From assembly GCA_947505245.1 (NCBI GenBank), contig CANNIZ010000012.1, positions 39,478-103,477 on the forward strand: 64,000 bases of DNA. The letters are read 5' to 3'. Made by a program: the position numbers and the translations under genes. Under the pieces are notes generated by a model that had not been told where the DNA came from, searched no databases, and saw only the letters and a list, made by a program, of their open reading frames with translations. This stretch comes from Pseudomonadota bacterium (GTDB lineage Bacteria; Myxococcota_A; UBA796; GCA-2862545). Positions 8,639 through 17,847 of the stretch are shown piece by piece. Within the stretch, counting starts at the first letter, position 1. Each line of letters opens with the position of its first letter.

Positions 8639-9556
8639 ATGGACGCACCCGCGCTCCCTCCGCCGCCTGCGATCGAGGTCCGCACCGAGACGCTGACGAC
8701 CGGTCGTCTCGCCGACCGCCTGCCCGCCCGGGACGGCGCCGATCTCGTCCTGCTGTACACCGCCGAGGAGCGCGGCTCGCTCGACACCTGCGGGTGTGCC
8801 GTCCGACCTCGCGGATCGGCCGCGCGTGCGGTGGGCTACCGGAAGAGGATTCAGCGTCGCGATCCCGACGTCCCCACGCTGCTACTCGACGTCGGCGGCT
8901 GGCTCGACGACGCGATGTACCCCGACGGGACGCTGCAGGAGCACGTCCCCGCGCGGAACACGTTCATGGTCCAGGGCCTCGCACAGGGCGGTTGGGACGT
9001 GCTCGGCGTCGGGTGGCGGGACGCACCGTACCTCGCAGGTACCGACCTGCCCGAGCCCGCCGTGTCCGCGAACCTCAACGGTCCCGGGCTCGCCACCCAT
9101 CACATCCTCACGGCCGGCGGCCTCACCGTCGCCGTGACTGCGGTGACCAGCGCAGGGCCGACGTGGAAACATGTCGCCGGCTGGGACGTGGCAGACCCTG
9201 TCGCAGCCCTCACCCTGCTCGTCCCCACCCTGGCGGCCGATGTGGTCGTCGTCCTCGCGTTCGACACCGACGACGCGACCCGGCAGATCGTGCGTCAGAT
9301 CCCCGGCGTGGACGTGGTGATCGAGGCGGACGACTTCACCGAGCGCGCCGAGGTCCTCGGTGACGCCGACACGATCTGGGTCCGCGCCCACACCCAGGGG
9401 ATGCGCCTCGGCGAGCTTCGACTCCACCTCTCCGATGGCCGGGTCACGTCGGGCGTCGATCGACAGATCGACCTCGACCACGTCATTCCGGCAGATCGAG
9501 GCCTGTGGCACCTCAAAGAGGCGCAGAAACGCGCCGTCGCCGCGCGATCGGATTGA
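8639..9556 (+). CDS. UshA-like metallophosphoesterase/5'-nucleotidase-family protein
   Basis: 305 residues from ATG at 8639 (a GTG at 8630 is in frame). After LVLLYTAEERGSLDTCGC comes RPRGSAARAVGYRKRI. The CGC-x(n)-GG/GS-ARR arrangement is typical of UshA-type proteins of Deltaproteobacteria in which the N-terminal metal-binding aspartates are altered. Later segments (LLLDVGGWLDD, DVLGVGWRDAPYLAG, VVVVLAFD) follow the calcineurin-like fold. The canonical DxH and GNHE motifs are not visible, so catalysis is doubtful. No signal peptide is evident. It diverges from the deformylase operon with about 50 bases between starts. Confidence 0.6.
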   Translation: MDAPALPPPPAIEVRTETLTTGRLADRLPARDGADLVLLYTAEERGSLDTCGCAVRPRGSAARAVGYRKRIQRRDPDVPTLLLDVGGWLDDAMYPDGTLQEHVPARNTFMVQGLAQGGWDVLGVGWRDAPYLAGTDLPEPAVSANLNGPGLATHHILTAGGLTVAVTAVTSAGPTWKHVAGWDVADPVAALTLLVPTLAADVVVVLAFDTDDATRQIVRQIPGVDVVIEADDFTERAEVLGDADTIWVRAHTQGMRLGELRLHLSDGRVTSGVDRQIDLDHVIPADRGLWHLKEAQKRAVAARSD

Positions 9557-9603
9557 CATTGGCGCGTAGATCGGGCACCTTGGGAGACGTTTACGGAGGC
9601 GTG

Positions 9604-10746
9604 ATGCGCCGCATCTTGACCAGGCTCCCGCTCCTCGTCGCCGCCGGTTGCTCCTGCAGCGACCAGACCTTCGTCGCGCAGACGTGGGAAGACAACGCCG
9701 ACGACTACGGCAAGTGGCTGTCCATGGGCGTGTCGCCCAACGGCGATCCCGTGATGGCCTACTACGACGTCACCGCGGGTGGCGTCGGCTTCGCGATCGG
9801 CGATCTGCAGTCCGACGGCGCGGTCCGCTGGAAACACGAAGAAGTCGACGGCTTCGCCGACAGCTCAGGCCTGGATCCCGGCGACCTCGGCCAGTTCACC
9901 TCGCTCGCGGTAGCACCCGACGGAACGACGTGGATCGCCTACTACGCGCGCGGAGCGCTCAAGGTCGCCCACCGCGTGGACGGTATTTGGAGCAGCGAGG
10001 TCGCGGCTTCCGGCACGGGGCTGCACCCCGACATGGGCCAATGGGCCTCCCTGGCGCTCGACGGAGACGCCAATCCGGTCGTCGCGCACTACGACGCGGA
10101 CGGCGGCACGCTCCAGGTCTCGCGGTTCGACGGCGCGGCGTGGTCCACCGAAGAAGCGGCTGTCGGCCTGCCTTACGACGGCCTGGACGCCGCCGGCGCG
10201 CCAGTGCACCGCGAAGCGAACGTCGGCATGTACGCGAACCTGCTCATCCAGGACAGCACCGAGTACATCGCGTACTACGACGCCGCTCAGCAGGATCTGC
10301 GGTTCCTCGAAGGCTTCGCTGGCGCCTACACCGCGTCCACGATCTACCACGCCGAAGGCGGAAATGTCGGCCAATGGCCCTCGCTTTGGACGGACGGCAC
10401 GCGCATTCGCGTCGCGTTCGAAGACCGCGGCAACGGCGACCTCCTCGTCGCCAAGCGCGAGGGAGCGGGCAGCTTCGAGACCGACGTCGCCGTCCAGGGT
10501 GACTTCGCCGGCTCGGACGCGGAGATCTTCGAACGCAACGGCGCCATGGCCGTCGCCTACTTCGATGGCCGCACCAACGATATGAAGCTCGCCACCGAAG
10601 GTGAGAGCGGCTGGTCTGCTGAGACGCTTGGCGGCGCGGACGCCGCGGTGGGCTTCTTCAACGAGGTCGTAACCACCGGCGGAAAGCAGTTCGCCGCCAG
10701 CTACGACTACACGAACCACACGCTGTTCTGGAAGCCCCTGGACTGA
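9604..10746 (+). CDS. Lipoprotein with propeller-like repeats
   Basis: 380 residues. Start ATG 9604 lies four bases after GGAGG; the lipobox is LLVAAGC (Cys about residue 17). The mature protein is built of repeating beta units of about 45-60 residues with the theme xWxSLAVAPDGTTWIAYY / VVAHYDADGGTLQVSRFDG / AVAYFDGRTNDMKLA, reminiscent of BNR/sialidase-like propellers. It is probably attached to the outer membrane and exposed. A TTGACA at 9553-9558 may be the -35 of its own promoter, but I see no good -10. It ends three bases before the convergent protease gene. Confidence 0.75.
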   Translation: MRRILTRLPLLVAAGCSCSDQTFVAQTWEDNADDYGKWLSMGVSPNGDPVMAYYDVTAGGVGFAIGDLQSDGAVRWKHEEVDGFADSSGLDPGDLGQFTSLAVAPDGTTWIAYYARGALKVAHRVDGIWSSEVAASGTGLHPDMGQWASLALDGDANPVVAHYDADGGTLQVSRFDGAAWSTEEAAVGLPYDGLDAAGAPVHREANVGMYANLLIQDSTEYIAYYDAAQQDLRFLEGFAGAYTASTIYHAEGGNVGQWPSLWTDGTRIRVAFEDRGNGDLLVAKREGAGSFETDVAVQGDFAGSDAEIFERNGAMAVAYFDGRTNDMKLATEGESGWSAETLGGADAAVGFFNEVVTTGGKQFAASYDYTNHTLFWKPLD

Positions 10747-10749
10747 CCC

Positions 10750-13700
10750 CTACGGGACGCGATGCAGCGTCGGCGCCGGGCCCGTCGATACGACCGCGGC
10801 TGACGCGAGATCGGGCGCCATCCAGAACGTGACGACCGACTGCGTGGCCGTGAAGCCCTGGTCGTCTGTCGCGAGCACGGTGACGGTGTTCAAGCCCGGC
10901 TTTAGCGTGAGATCCGCGGTGAACGGCACGCTCTTGACCACACTGCCGCGCGTGCCACCTTCGTAGAACACCTTCTCGCCGGCGTTCCACACCTCGATGT
11001 GCGCGAGACCGGAGTCATCGGTGACCACGCCGGAGACGCTCACGTGGTCGCGATCGACGGTGATCTCGGGCGCGTTCGTCACCGCGATGATCGGCGGCAC
11101 TCCTACAGCTGGCACCGTGAACGGTTTCCCGGCCGAGAATTCGATGTCTTCATGCTGCGTGAAGTACGTCCAGAACTCGGAGCGCACGATCGACGCGTGG
11201 TCGTACGCCGTGGCATCCCCAAGCTCGAACTGAATCTTTTCGACTCCGCCTTCCGGCGCTTCTTTGATCAGCACCTCGAGCGAGCCCGTCCACGTCTCGC
11301 CCGGCTTGAGCGATCGCACGCAGCCCGTCGCGTACTTCGGGGGGTCCCCCTTGAGCACGCGCGGGTCCTTTGCGTCCCCGACGACGTTTCCACCGTCCAC
11401 GCCAGCCTGCTCCACCGCGCAGGCGGCGCCGTCCTTCGTCCGCACGATGCCCGGCTCGGCCGTTCCGCGCGTGATGTCCACCGCCCGCCCGCTCTCGTTC
11501 TTGATGCGCATGAACGCGTCGTGCGTGGGGCCCAGCCCCTTGTTCGTGACCGAAATCCCGACGGTGAGCTTCTCGCCGACCTCGGGGATGCCGTCGCCGT
11601 CGCCACCTGGGGCGACGTCCGACAGCGCGGCCTGCCACACCATTCGCGGCAACGCCTGACCCTGAACCGGGAGGCGCGCCTGGCGGTGCGCGATCTCGAC
11701 GCCCGACACGTCCCGGAACGAGAACTGCACCGGCGCGAGCTCCGTCGGGTGGCCTACATTCAGCGCTACAGGCTGTTCGTAGCGGCGGGTCTCGCCTGGC
11801 GCGAGCTTGCCGAAGAAGAACTCCCGCGGGCTGTAGTCGCCTTCGAACGTGGCGATCGCCGACAGGCGTGAGATCGGCGCCGTGCCGCGGTTGGTGACCT
11901 CGAGGACGACGTTCTCCTCTTCGCCGGCGACGATCACGCCGTCCGCGCCAAGGTCGAACTTCACGTCGAGATCCGCCTTCTGGACAGCGGGACCTGTCGT
12001 CCAGTCGAGGCCAAACGTCGTAAACGCAGCCGCGAGCGAGGTGTCTCCCTCCTTCTGGTACTTGGCCACCACCGGGGCTGCCGACGCGAGCACGTCTGCG
12101 CGCCGGCTGCCGTGCGCCGCGAGCAACACGTCACGCGCGAACTGCACCTCGAAGTCCTTCGAAAGGTCGATCTCAGCAGTCTTTCGACGCTCGAGTTGGA
12201 CGGCGCGGAGGTACCGCATGGAGTAGGCGGGCTCCTCGAGGCGGATGGTCGCCTGCTCGAGGTGCTTGTCTGCGTCGGCTTCGCGATGCACGCGCTCGCG
12301 GTAGTACAGCAGCGCCGTGCGATCGGCCTTGCCGTCGTCGTTCGCGTCGCCGTCGTTCTCGGTCGACGGGGGCCTGCAAGCAACGCCTTCGCAGACGATG
12401 GACGGGATGAGCTCGATGTCGGCCGGGATGCCGACCGCCTGGATGCTCTTGTCACCGGGCGTCAGGTACTTGGAGATCGTGAGCTTGAGCTTGCTGTCGT
12501 CCGCGAACGCGTGGAGGTTCTGGACCGACCCCTTCCCGTAGGTGCGCTCGCCGATGATGACGGCGCGCTCGTTGTTGCGGAGGGCGCCCGAGACGATCTC
12601 CGAAGCCGACGCCGAGCTCGCGTTCACCAGCACGGCGATGGGGTACTTGGGTTCGGTGCCCGTGGCGCGCGCGCTGAATTCCTCGATCTTTCGACCCGAC
12701 GCGTCGACCTGGCTCACGATCACGCCGTGGTCGAGGAACATGTCGGAAAGCTTCTGCGCCTGCGTGAGGAACCCGCCCGGGTTGTCGCGCAAGTCGAGGA
12801 TGAGGCCCTTGAGGCCTCCGCTCTCGCGCTCCATCTCGGCGAGCTCGGCCGACGCCTGGGCCGCGACCTGCGCGTGGAAACCGGGCACGACGAGGTAGCC
12901 GATGTTGCCGTCCAACAGCCGCCCATCGACGGGCTTGAGCTCGATTCGCGCGCGGACGATCGTCTTCTCGATCGGGTCCGACGCACCCTCGCGCGCAATT
13001 TCGATCGTGACGGGCGTGCCGATCGGCCCGCGCAAGCGGGAGACCGCCTCGTCGAGCGACATGTTGATGGTGGATACGCCGTCGATGCGCACGATCTGAT
13101 CGTCCGCGAGGATGCCCTCCTTGTCGGCCGGCGTGCCGGGCAGCGGGTATTCGACCTTGAGCCGGCCGCGATCGTCCATGATCGTGATGCCGAGACCGCC
13201 GAATTCGCCCTGGTTGTCGACGTCCATCTCCTTGGACGCCTCGGGCGGGAGCAGACGGGAGTGCGGGTCGAGCGTTCCGAGCGTGCCGTTGACCATGGCG
13301 TACTCGATCTGCGCGAACGGGTCGCCGACCTCGTCCTCGCCCATCGGGATGTCCGCGGCCGTCAGGTTCTGCTGCAGAAGCTCGGCGACGCGCTGCAGCT
13401 CGCGCTGTAGATCCTTTCGCGTCTGGATCTTTGGGACGTCGAGCACGGTGCGGGTGGCGCCGACCTCGACGTGCACGAGCGTGCCCCCAGGCTCGCGACG
13501 GAACATGGTGACGGGGACACGCCGCTCCACCGCGCGCAGGGCGGCCGCGTACATGTCGTTGTAGTCGACCCGGGACGAATCGACGTAGCTCTCTTCGACG
13601 TAGTAGAGCGTCGACTCGAGGAGCTCGAGCTCTGCCAGGTTGCCGTAAGCGCCACCACCCGCGGCGTAGGCGTCCACGATGGGACCGCTCGCCGACGGGT

Positions 13701-13791
13701 TGGCGTTCGCACCGCCCGTGAGGGTGAAGGCCGCCACGCTGGCCACGCTGGCCACCCCGAACACCACCAGCGGACGCAGGAACCGGCTCAT
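10750..13791 (-). CDS. C-terminal processing peptidase (S41) with long C-terminal extension
   Basis: 1013 residues, roughly twice the usual CtpA length. It has an N-terminal signal/anchor (RPLVVFGVASVASVAAFTL), a helical domain at 50-150, a PDZ domain at about 195-285 (GGLGITIMDDRGRL, LADDQIVRIDGVST), and the S41 core with LILDLRDNPGG (330-340), nucleophile region SSASASEIVSGAL (392-404) and general-base Lys420 in RTYGKGSVQ. The extra 500 residues hold a calcium-like DGDANDDGKADR stretch and Ig-like beta domains (EVGEKLTVGISVTNKGLGP; ITVDRDHVSVSGVVTDDSG). This suggests a periplasmic or surface protease with adhesion or substrate-binding modules. GGAG precedes the ATG. Confidence 0.9.
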   Translation of the reverse strand: MSRFLRPLVVFGVASVASVAAFTLTGGANANPSASGPIVDAYAAGGGAYGNLAELELLESTLYYVEESYVDSSRVDYNDMYAAALRAVERRVPVTMFRREPGGTLVHVEVGATRTVLDVPKIQTRKDLQRELQRVAELLQQNLTAADIPMGEDEVGDPFAQIEYAMVNGTLGTLDPHSRLLPPEASKEMDVDNQGEFGGLGITIMDDRGRLKVEYPLPGTPADKEGILADDQIVRIDGVSTINMSLDEAVSRLRGPIGTPVTIEIAREGASDPIEKTIVRARIELKPVDGRLLDGNIGYLVVPGFHAQVAAQASAELAEMERESGGLKGLILDLRDNPGGFLTQAQKLSDMFLDHGVIVSQVDASGRKIEEFSARATGTEPKYPIAVLVNASSASASEIVSGALRNNERAVIIGERTYGKGSVQNLHAFADDSKLKLTISKYLTPGDKSIQAVGIPADIELIPSIVCEGVACRPPSTENDGDANDDGKADRTALLYYRERVHREADADKHLEQATIRLEEPAYSMRYLRAVQLERRKTAEIDLSKDFEVQFARDVLLAAHGSRRADVLASAAPVVAKYQKEGDTSLAAAFTTFGLDWTTGPAVQKADLDVKFDLGADGVIVAGEEENVVLEVTNRGTAPISRLSAIATFEGDYSPREFFFGKLAPGETRRYEQPVALNVGHPTELAPVQFSFRDVSGVEIAHRQARLPVQGQALPRMVWQAALSDVAPGGDGDGIPEVGEKLTVGISVTNKGLGPTHDAFMRIKNESGRAVDITRGTAEPGIVRTKDGAACAVEQAGVDGGNVVGDAKDPRVLKGDPPKYATGCVRSLKPGETWTGSLEVLIKEAPEGGVEKIQFELGDATAYDHASIVRSEFWTYFTQHEDIEFSAGKPFTVPAVGVPPIIAVTNAPEITVDRDHVSVSGVVTDDSGLAHIEVWNAGEKVFYEGGTRGSVVKSVPFTADLTLKPGLNTVTVLATDDQGFTATQSVVTFWMAPDLASAAVVSTGPAPTLHRVP

Positions 13792-13954
13792 TTCACGCTC
13801 CAGTCACATCGTAGGAGCGCATGCCCACGCGGTCAACCGCGCTGACGAGCCCTGACATCACACGACGGAGGGGGACCCGGGAACCGCAGCGGAGGTGTAG
13901 AATCGGAAGCTACGCGATAGATCCCCTTCCCGCCCCTGCCTTCCCCGGTTTCCA

Positions 13955-16900
13955 ATGGCCCTGAAGCTCACGTGCCCAAGTTGTGGCAGCCAGATGCCGA
14001 TCACCGAGCCTCTGCCGCTGGCAGGTGACCAGGTCATGTGCAGCTGCGGAAACGCGCTGCTGATCACCTGGCCGAGTGAGGTGATGGACAAGCTCACCGC
14101 GCGGGGAATGCGGTTCCGGAGCGGCTCGCAGAAGACGGCGCAGGTCTTCTTCGATGACAGCGAGGCGCCCGCACCCGAGCGCGTAGAAGCGAGCGCATCG
14201 ACGCTGAACGCCGCGCCGGCCCCGGATCGGCGCGCTCCGAAGGCTCCACCACCCCCGGCGCACCCGTCCGTCGCGCCCGCCCCGCTCGTGCCGATGGCCG
14301 CTCCGCCCGCGCCGGCGGCGTTTGACCGCCCGAGCGCGGTGGGAACGCAGGTCGAGACGACGCAGCAGGTCAGCCAGGATCCGAATTCGGTGTTCGGCTT
14401 CGGTGACCGCACCGTGCCTTCGCAGCGCACGCCGTACGGCGCCTTGCCGGGCAACCTGCCGGAGGCCGACTCGCAGAACCCGATGCCGAAGGTGCCCGGC
14501 CCCGACGGCGACGCCGGAGAGCCTGTCACCCTGGCTGATCAGAAGACCGAGGACGTCGACGTGAAGTGGTCCCCGCCTCCAAAGAAGGCAGCCACGCCCC
14601 CCCCCGCGGCGAAGGCGAGCGCGAAGGAAAAGAAGACTCCCGCGCCCGCGAAATCGGCGGTGCCGGCGAAGAAGCGCTCCGCGGTGGGCTGTATGGCGCG
14701 CCTCGGCGCGCTCGGGTTGCCGATCGCCGCCGTGGTGCTTTGCACCGGCCTCGCAGGCACGGGCGGCGGGTACTGGTACTTCTCGCAAGACCTGCCGTCG
14801 GTCGAGGCGCTGCAAGCCTACGAGCCCGCCACGAGCACGATCATCTACGACAAGAACGGCGAGATCATGGGCGAGATCTACGAAGAGCGCCGGTACGTGA
14901 CGCCGCTCGAGCAGATCCCCGCTCAGGTGCAAAACGCCTTTATCGCAGCGGAAGACGCGAACTTCCGCACCCACGGCGGCGTTGACTACATGGGCATCGT
15001 GCGCGCCGTGCTCCGCAACGCTGCGGCCGGAAAGAAGGCCCAGGGCGCGTCCACCATCACGCAGCAGGTCACGCGAAACTTCCTGCTCACCCGAGAAAAA
15101 TCCATCGTCCGCAAGATCAAGGAGGTGATCCTCGCGTGGCGCATCGAGGACGTGTACGACAAGGACCACATCCTCTACTTGTACCTGAACGAGATCTACC
15201 TGGGCTCGGGCGCCTACGGCGTGGAAGCCGCCGCGCGCGTGTACTTCGACAAACACGCAAACGAGCTCACGCTGAGCGAAGCCGCGATGCTCGCGGGCCT
15301 CCCTCCGGCCCCGTCGCAGTACTCACCGCACAAGCACTTCGAACTCGCCAAGGAACGCCAGGCGTACGTGCTCGAGCAGATGGTGAAGAACGGGTACATC
15401 AAGCAGGCCGAGGCGGACGCCGCCTACGCCGAAAAGCTGCAGATCGTCGAGCGCTCGAACGACTTTCTCCAGAAGGCTCCCCACTTCACCGAGCACGTGC
15501 GGCGCTACCTCGTCGACAAGTACGGCGAGGAGGCCGTCCTGAACGGCGGCCTGCAGGTGCACACCACCTGCGACCTCAAGCTTCAGCGGCTGGCGCAAGA
15601 GAAGCTCGTCGAGCACGTCGAAGACATCGACAAGAGGATCGGCCTTCGGCGGGACAAGATGGAGACGTTGCCCGACGACGCGGCGATCGAGAAGCGACGC
15701 GCCGAGCATGAGGCCGCGATGAACACGGCCTTCGCGAAGGCCCAGGACTCCGCGGGCCGCGTCCCCGAGTCGCCGCGCAGCATCCTCGAGCCCGGCAACA
15801 CCTACGACGGCGTCGTGCTCGAGGTAAAGACGAAGTGGGTCCGCGTGGGCGTTGGCGTACACGAGGTGATCGTGCCGATCGCGTGGATGCCTTGGGCCTA
15901 CCTGGCGGACCCAAATCGCCTGTGGAATCGCGAAGCGAACGACTTCACTGCGAACGTCGACGGTGACGGCGACGGCAAGGCGGACGGCCCGCTCGTCCGC
16001 AAGGGCGACGTCGTGAAGGTGATCGTGACGAACCCGTCGACCAAGGCGCCGGCCATCGCCAAAGCGTTCGTCGGCACACCCGGTGAGACCAAGGACTTCA
16101 TCGCCGCGAAGCTGTGGCAGGACCCCGAGATCGAGGCAGCCCTCCTGTCGTTCGACCTCGACACGGGCGCCGTGCGAACGCTCGTGGGCGGCTCGGACTT
16201 CGCGGAGAGCCAGTTCATCCGCCCGACGCAGGCTCGTCGTCAGGTAGGTTCCACGTTCAAGCCGATCGTTTACGCCGCCGCGATCGACACCCGCCGCATC
16301 AACGCCGGCTCCGTCGTGACCGACGCCCCGCTCGCGTTCGCGACCGCGGACGACTTCGTGTGGAAGCCCGACAACTTCGGCGGCGAGTACATGGGGAACA
16401 TCACGCTCCGCATGGCGCTCTCCGCGTCGAAGAACACCTGCACCGTGCGCGTGATCGAGACGACCGACCCCGGCATGAACGGCGACGTCGTCTACCAATT
16501 CGCGCGCAAGCTCGGCCTGGGAGGCCCGCCCGCCAACGAGCTGCCGCCCGACTACGTGACGACACCGGAGAACGAGCACCTCTGCCCGTGGGTGAAAGAG
16601 GAGGTCGACAGCACCATCTGTTTCGACCACTACCCGCCGCGCACGGACACGGACACGAACACGCGCCACCGCGCGAACCTGAAGCCCGAAGACGTACACA
16701 TGTGCCGTGCGTGCGACTACTCGATGGCCCTCGGCTCCGCCGCGCTCACGATGGAAGAGCTGATGCGCGCGTACTCCGTGTTCGGCACGACCGGGCGCCT
16801 CGTTCAGCCCTATTACGTCGATGAGGTCGACGATCGGCACGGCGACGCGCTCGAAAAGCACGTGGTCAAAGAATTCCCGCAGGTGATCGACCCGGGCGTG

Positions 16901-17341
16901 GCGACGATCACGAACTGGCTGCTCCAGGGCGTCGTACAGGAGGGAACGGGCCACCCGGCGAGCGCGCTCGGCCTCACGGCCGCCGGAAAGACGGGCACGT
17001 CCAACGACAACAAGGACGTGTGGTTCGTCGGCATGACGCCGAACATCATCACGGCCGTGTGGATGGGCTTTGATCAGCCGCGGCGCATCGGCGTCTCCGC
17101 GACAGGCGGCAAGACCGCGATCCCGCTGTGGAACGAGTACATGAAGGTTGCAGCGCCGAAGGAATCGAACAGCAAGCCGTTCCGCACCGGCGGCGAGATC
17201 GAGTGGGCGCAGATCGACGAACACACCGGCGCACGGGCCACCGGCGGGCGCAGCTACCCGTTCCTCAAGGGGACCACACCCGAAGACACGGGCGCCGTCG
17301 CGGGGCAGGCCACGCTCCAAGACCTGACGACGGAGTTATGA
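13955..17341 (+). CDS. Class A penicillin-binding protein (PBP1A type) with N-terminal zinc ribbon
   Basis: 1128 residues. Residues 1-35 form a zinc-ribbon-like motif (C7, C10, C29, C31). A long Pro/Ala-rich cytoplasmic segment follows to a membrane helix at about 248-275. Next is the GT51 glycosyltransferase (AAEDANFRTHGG near 330, QGASTITQQVTRNF), an inserted OB-like region, and the transpeptidase with STFKPI (~765), SKN (~824) and KTGTS (~1011). It polymerises and cross-links peptidoglycan. Two oddities stand out. One is the cytoplasmic zinc ribbon, like MJ0042-type leaders of regulatory proteins in this phylum. The other is a Cys-containing insertion at about 873-925 (LCPWVKEEVDSTIC, HMCRACDYSMALG). 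There is no clear ribosome-binding site. The stop overlaps the next start. Confidence 0.93.
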   Translation: MALKLTCPSCGSQMPITEPLPLAGDQVMCSCGNALLITWPSEVMDKLTARGMRFRSGSQKTAQVFFDDSEAPAPERVEASASTLNAAPAPDRRAPKAPPPPAHPSVAPAPLVPMAAPPAPAAFDRPSAVGTQVETTQQVSQDPNSVFGFGDRTVPSQRTPYGALPGNLPEADSQNPMPKVPGPDGDAGEPVTLADQKTEDVDVKWSPPPKKAATPPPAAKASAKEKKTPAPAKSAVPAKKRSAVGCMARLGALGLPIAAVVLCTGLAGTGGGYWYFSQDLPSVEALQAYEPATSTIIYDKNGEIMGEIYEERRYVTPLEQIPAQVQNAFIAAEDANFRTHGGVDYMGIVRAVLRNAAAGKKAQGASTITQQVTRNFLLTREKSIVRKIKEVILAWRIEDVYDKDHILYLYLNEIYLGSGAYGVEAAARVYFDKHANELTLSEAAMLAGLPPAPSQYSPHKHFELAKERQAYVLEQMVKNGYIKQAEADAAYAEKLQIVERSNDFLQKAPHFTEHVRRYLVDKYGEEAVLNGGLQVHTTCDLKLQRLAQEKLVEHVEDIDKRIGLRRDKMETLPDDAAIEKRRAEHEAAMNTAFAKAQDSAGRVPESPRSILEPGNTYDGVVLEVKTKWVRVGVGVHEVIVPIAWMPWAYLADPNRLWNREANDFTANVDGDGDGKADGPLVRKGDVVKVIVTNPSTKAPAIAKAFVGTPGETKDFIAAKLWQDPEIEAALLSFDLDTGAVRTLVGGSDFAESQFIRPTQARRQVGSTFKPIVYAAAIDTRRINAGSVVTDAPLAFATADDFVWKPDNFGGEYMGNITLRMALSASKNTCTVRVIETTDPGMNGDVVYQFARKLGLGGPPANELPPDYVTTPENEHLCPWVKEEVDSTICFDHYPPRTDTDTNTRHRANLKPEDVHMCRACDYSMALGSAALTMEELMRAYSVFGTTGRLVQPYYVDEVDDRHGDALEKHVVKEFPQVIDPGVATITNWLLQGVVQEGTGHPASALGLTAAGKTGTSNDNKDVWFVGMTPNIITAVWMGFDQPRRIGVSATGGKTAIPLWNEYMKVAAPKESNSKPFRTGGEIEWAQIDEHTGARATGGRSYPFLKGTTPEDTGAVAGQATLQDLTTEL

Positions 17342-17847
17342 GCCCGGGCATGCGGTTCATCGTCCTTTCCGGGTTGTTCGCCTCGCTGATCAGCTGCGTG
17401 TTGCCCACCAGCGGGTCGAGCACGTCCACGAACGTCGATGAGTGCGCGGTGGGCGCGACGCTCAGCCCGCTCGAAGCGCACGTCGGAGACGTGGTGCAGC
17501 TGCTCGGCGGGCCCCTCACCGGCTCCGACGACACGATCGTGCGCGTCTCGGGCGTCCAGGCAGAGTTGGGGACGACCACGCGCTGCGAGCTGTGTGACGC
17601 CTGCGTCGTGCGTGAGGCCTGCGATTGTGCCAACGCGTGCCCGACCTGCGATGCGGAGTGCGCTGATTGCACCCCCTCCCTCGCGTTCACCGTCCCCGAC
17701 GTCGCCCCGGGCCTCGCGCCGGTGTCCCTGATCAACAGCTTTGGCGCCACCAATGAGCTCGTCCTGACCGTGCTCCCGACGCCGATCGACACCGACGTAG
17801 ACACGGACACCGACGTGCCCGTGGACACGGACACGGACACGCCGTGA
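17338..17847 (+). CDS. Cys-rich lipoprotein with Asp/Thr repeat tail
   Basis: 169 residues starting at ATGA overlapping the PBP stop. The signal sequence ends in a LISC lipobox (Cys about 20). The mature part starts with a Ser/Thr linker, a beta domain resembling IPT/TIG (LSPLEAHVGDVVQLLGG), then nine cysteines in a short stretch (residues ~82-110: CELCDACV, CDCANACPTC, CADC), and a tail of repeated Asp-Thr. The Cys cluster may bind a metal or form disulfides. Asp/Thr linkers recur in other secreted proteins of this window. Coupling to the PBP suggests a cell-wall-related role, but nothing in the sequence proves it. Confidence 0.7.
   Translation: MSPGMRFIVLSGLFASLISCVLPTSGSSTSTNVDECAVGATLSPLEAHVGDVVQLLGGPLTGSDDTIVRVSGVQAELGTTTRCELCDACVVREACDCANACPTCDAECADCTPSLAFTVPDVAPGLAPVSLINSFGATNELVLTVLPTPIDTDVDTDTDVPVDTDTDTP

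Noticed and set aside
13898..13903. TAGAAT as a -10 for the PBP gene
   Set aside because: No acceptable -35 lies 15-19 bases upstream, and the intervening sequence is GC-rich; kept out of the feature list.
15323..17320. Very long antisense open frame opposite the PBP gene, and similar long antisense frames opposite the RpiB-DeoC, EutB, ALDH and aceA genes
   Set aside because: These are GC-rich shadow frames: Arg/His/Val-rich translations with no motifs, opposite genes with clear family signatures.
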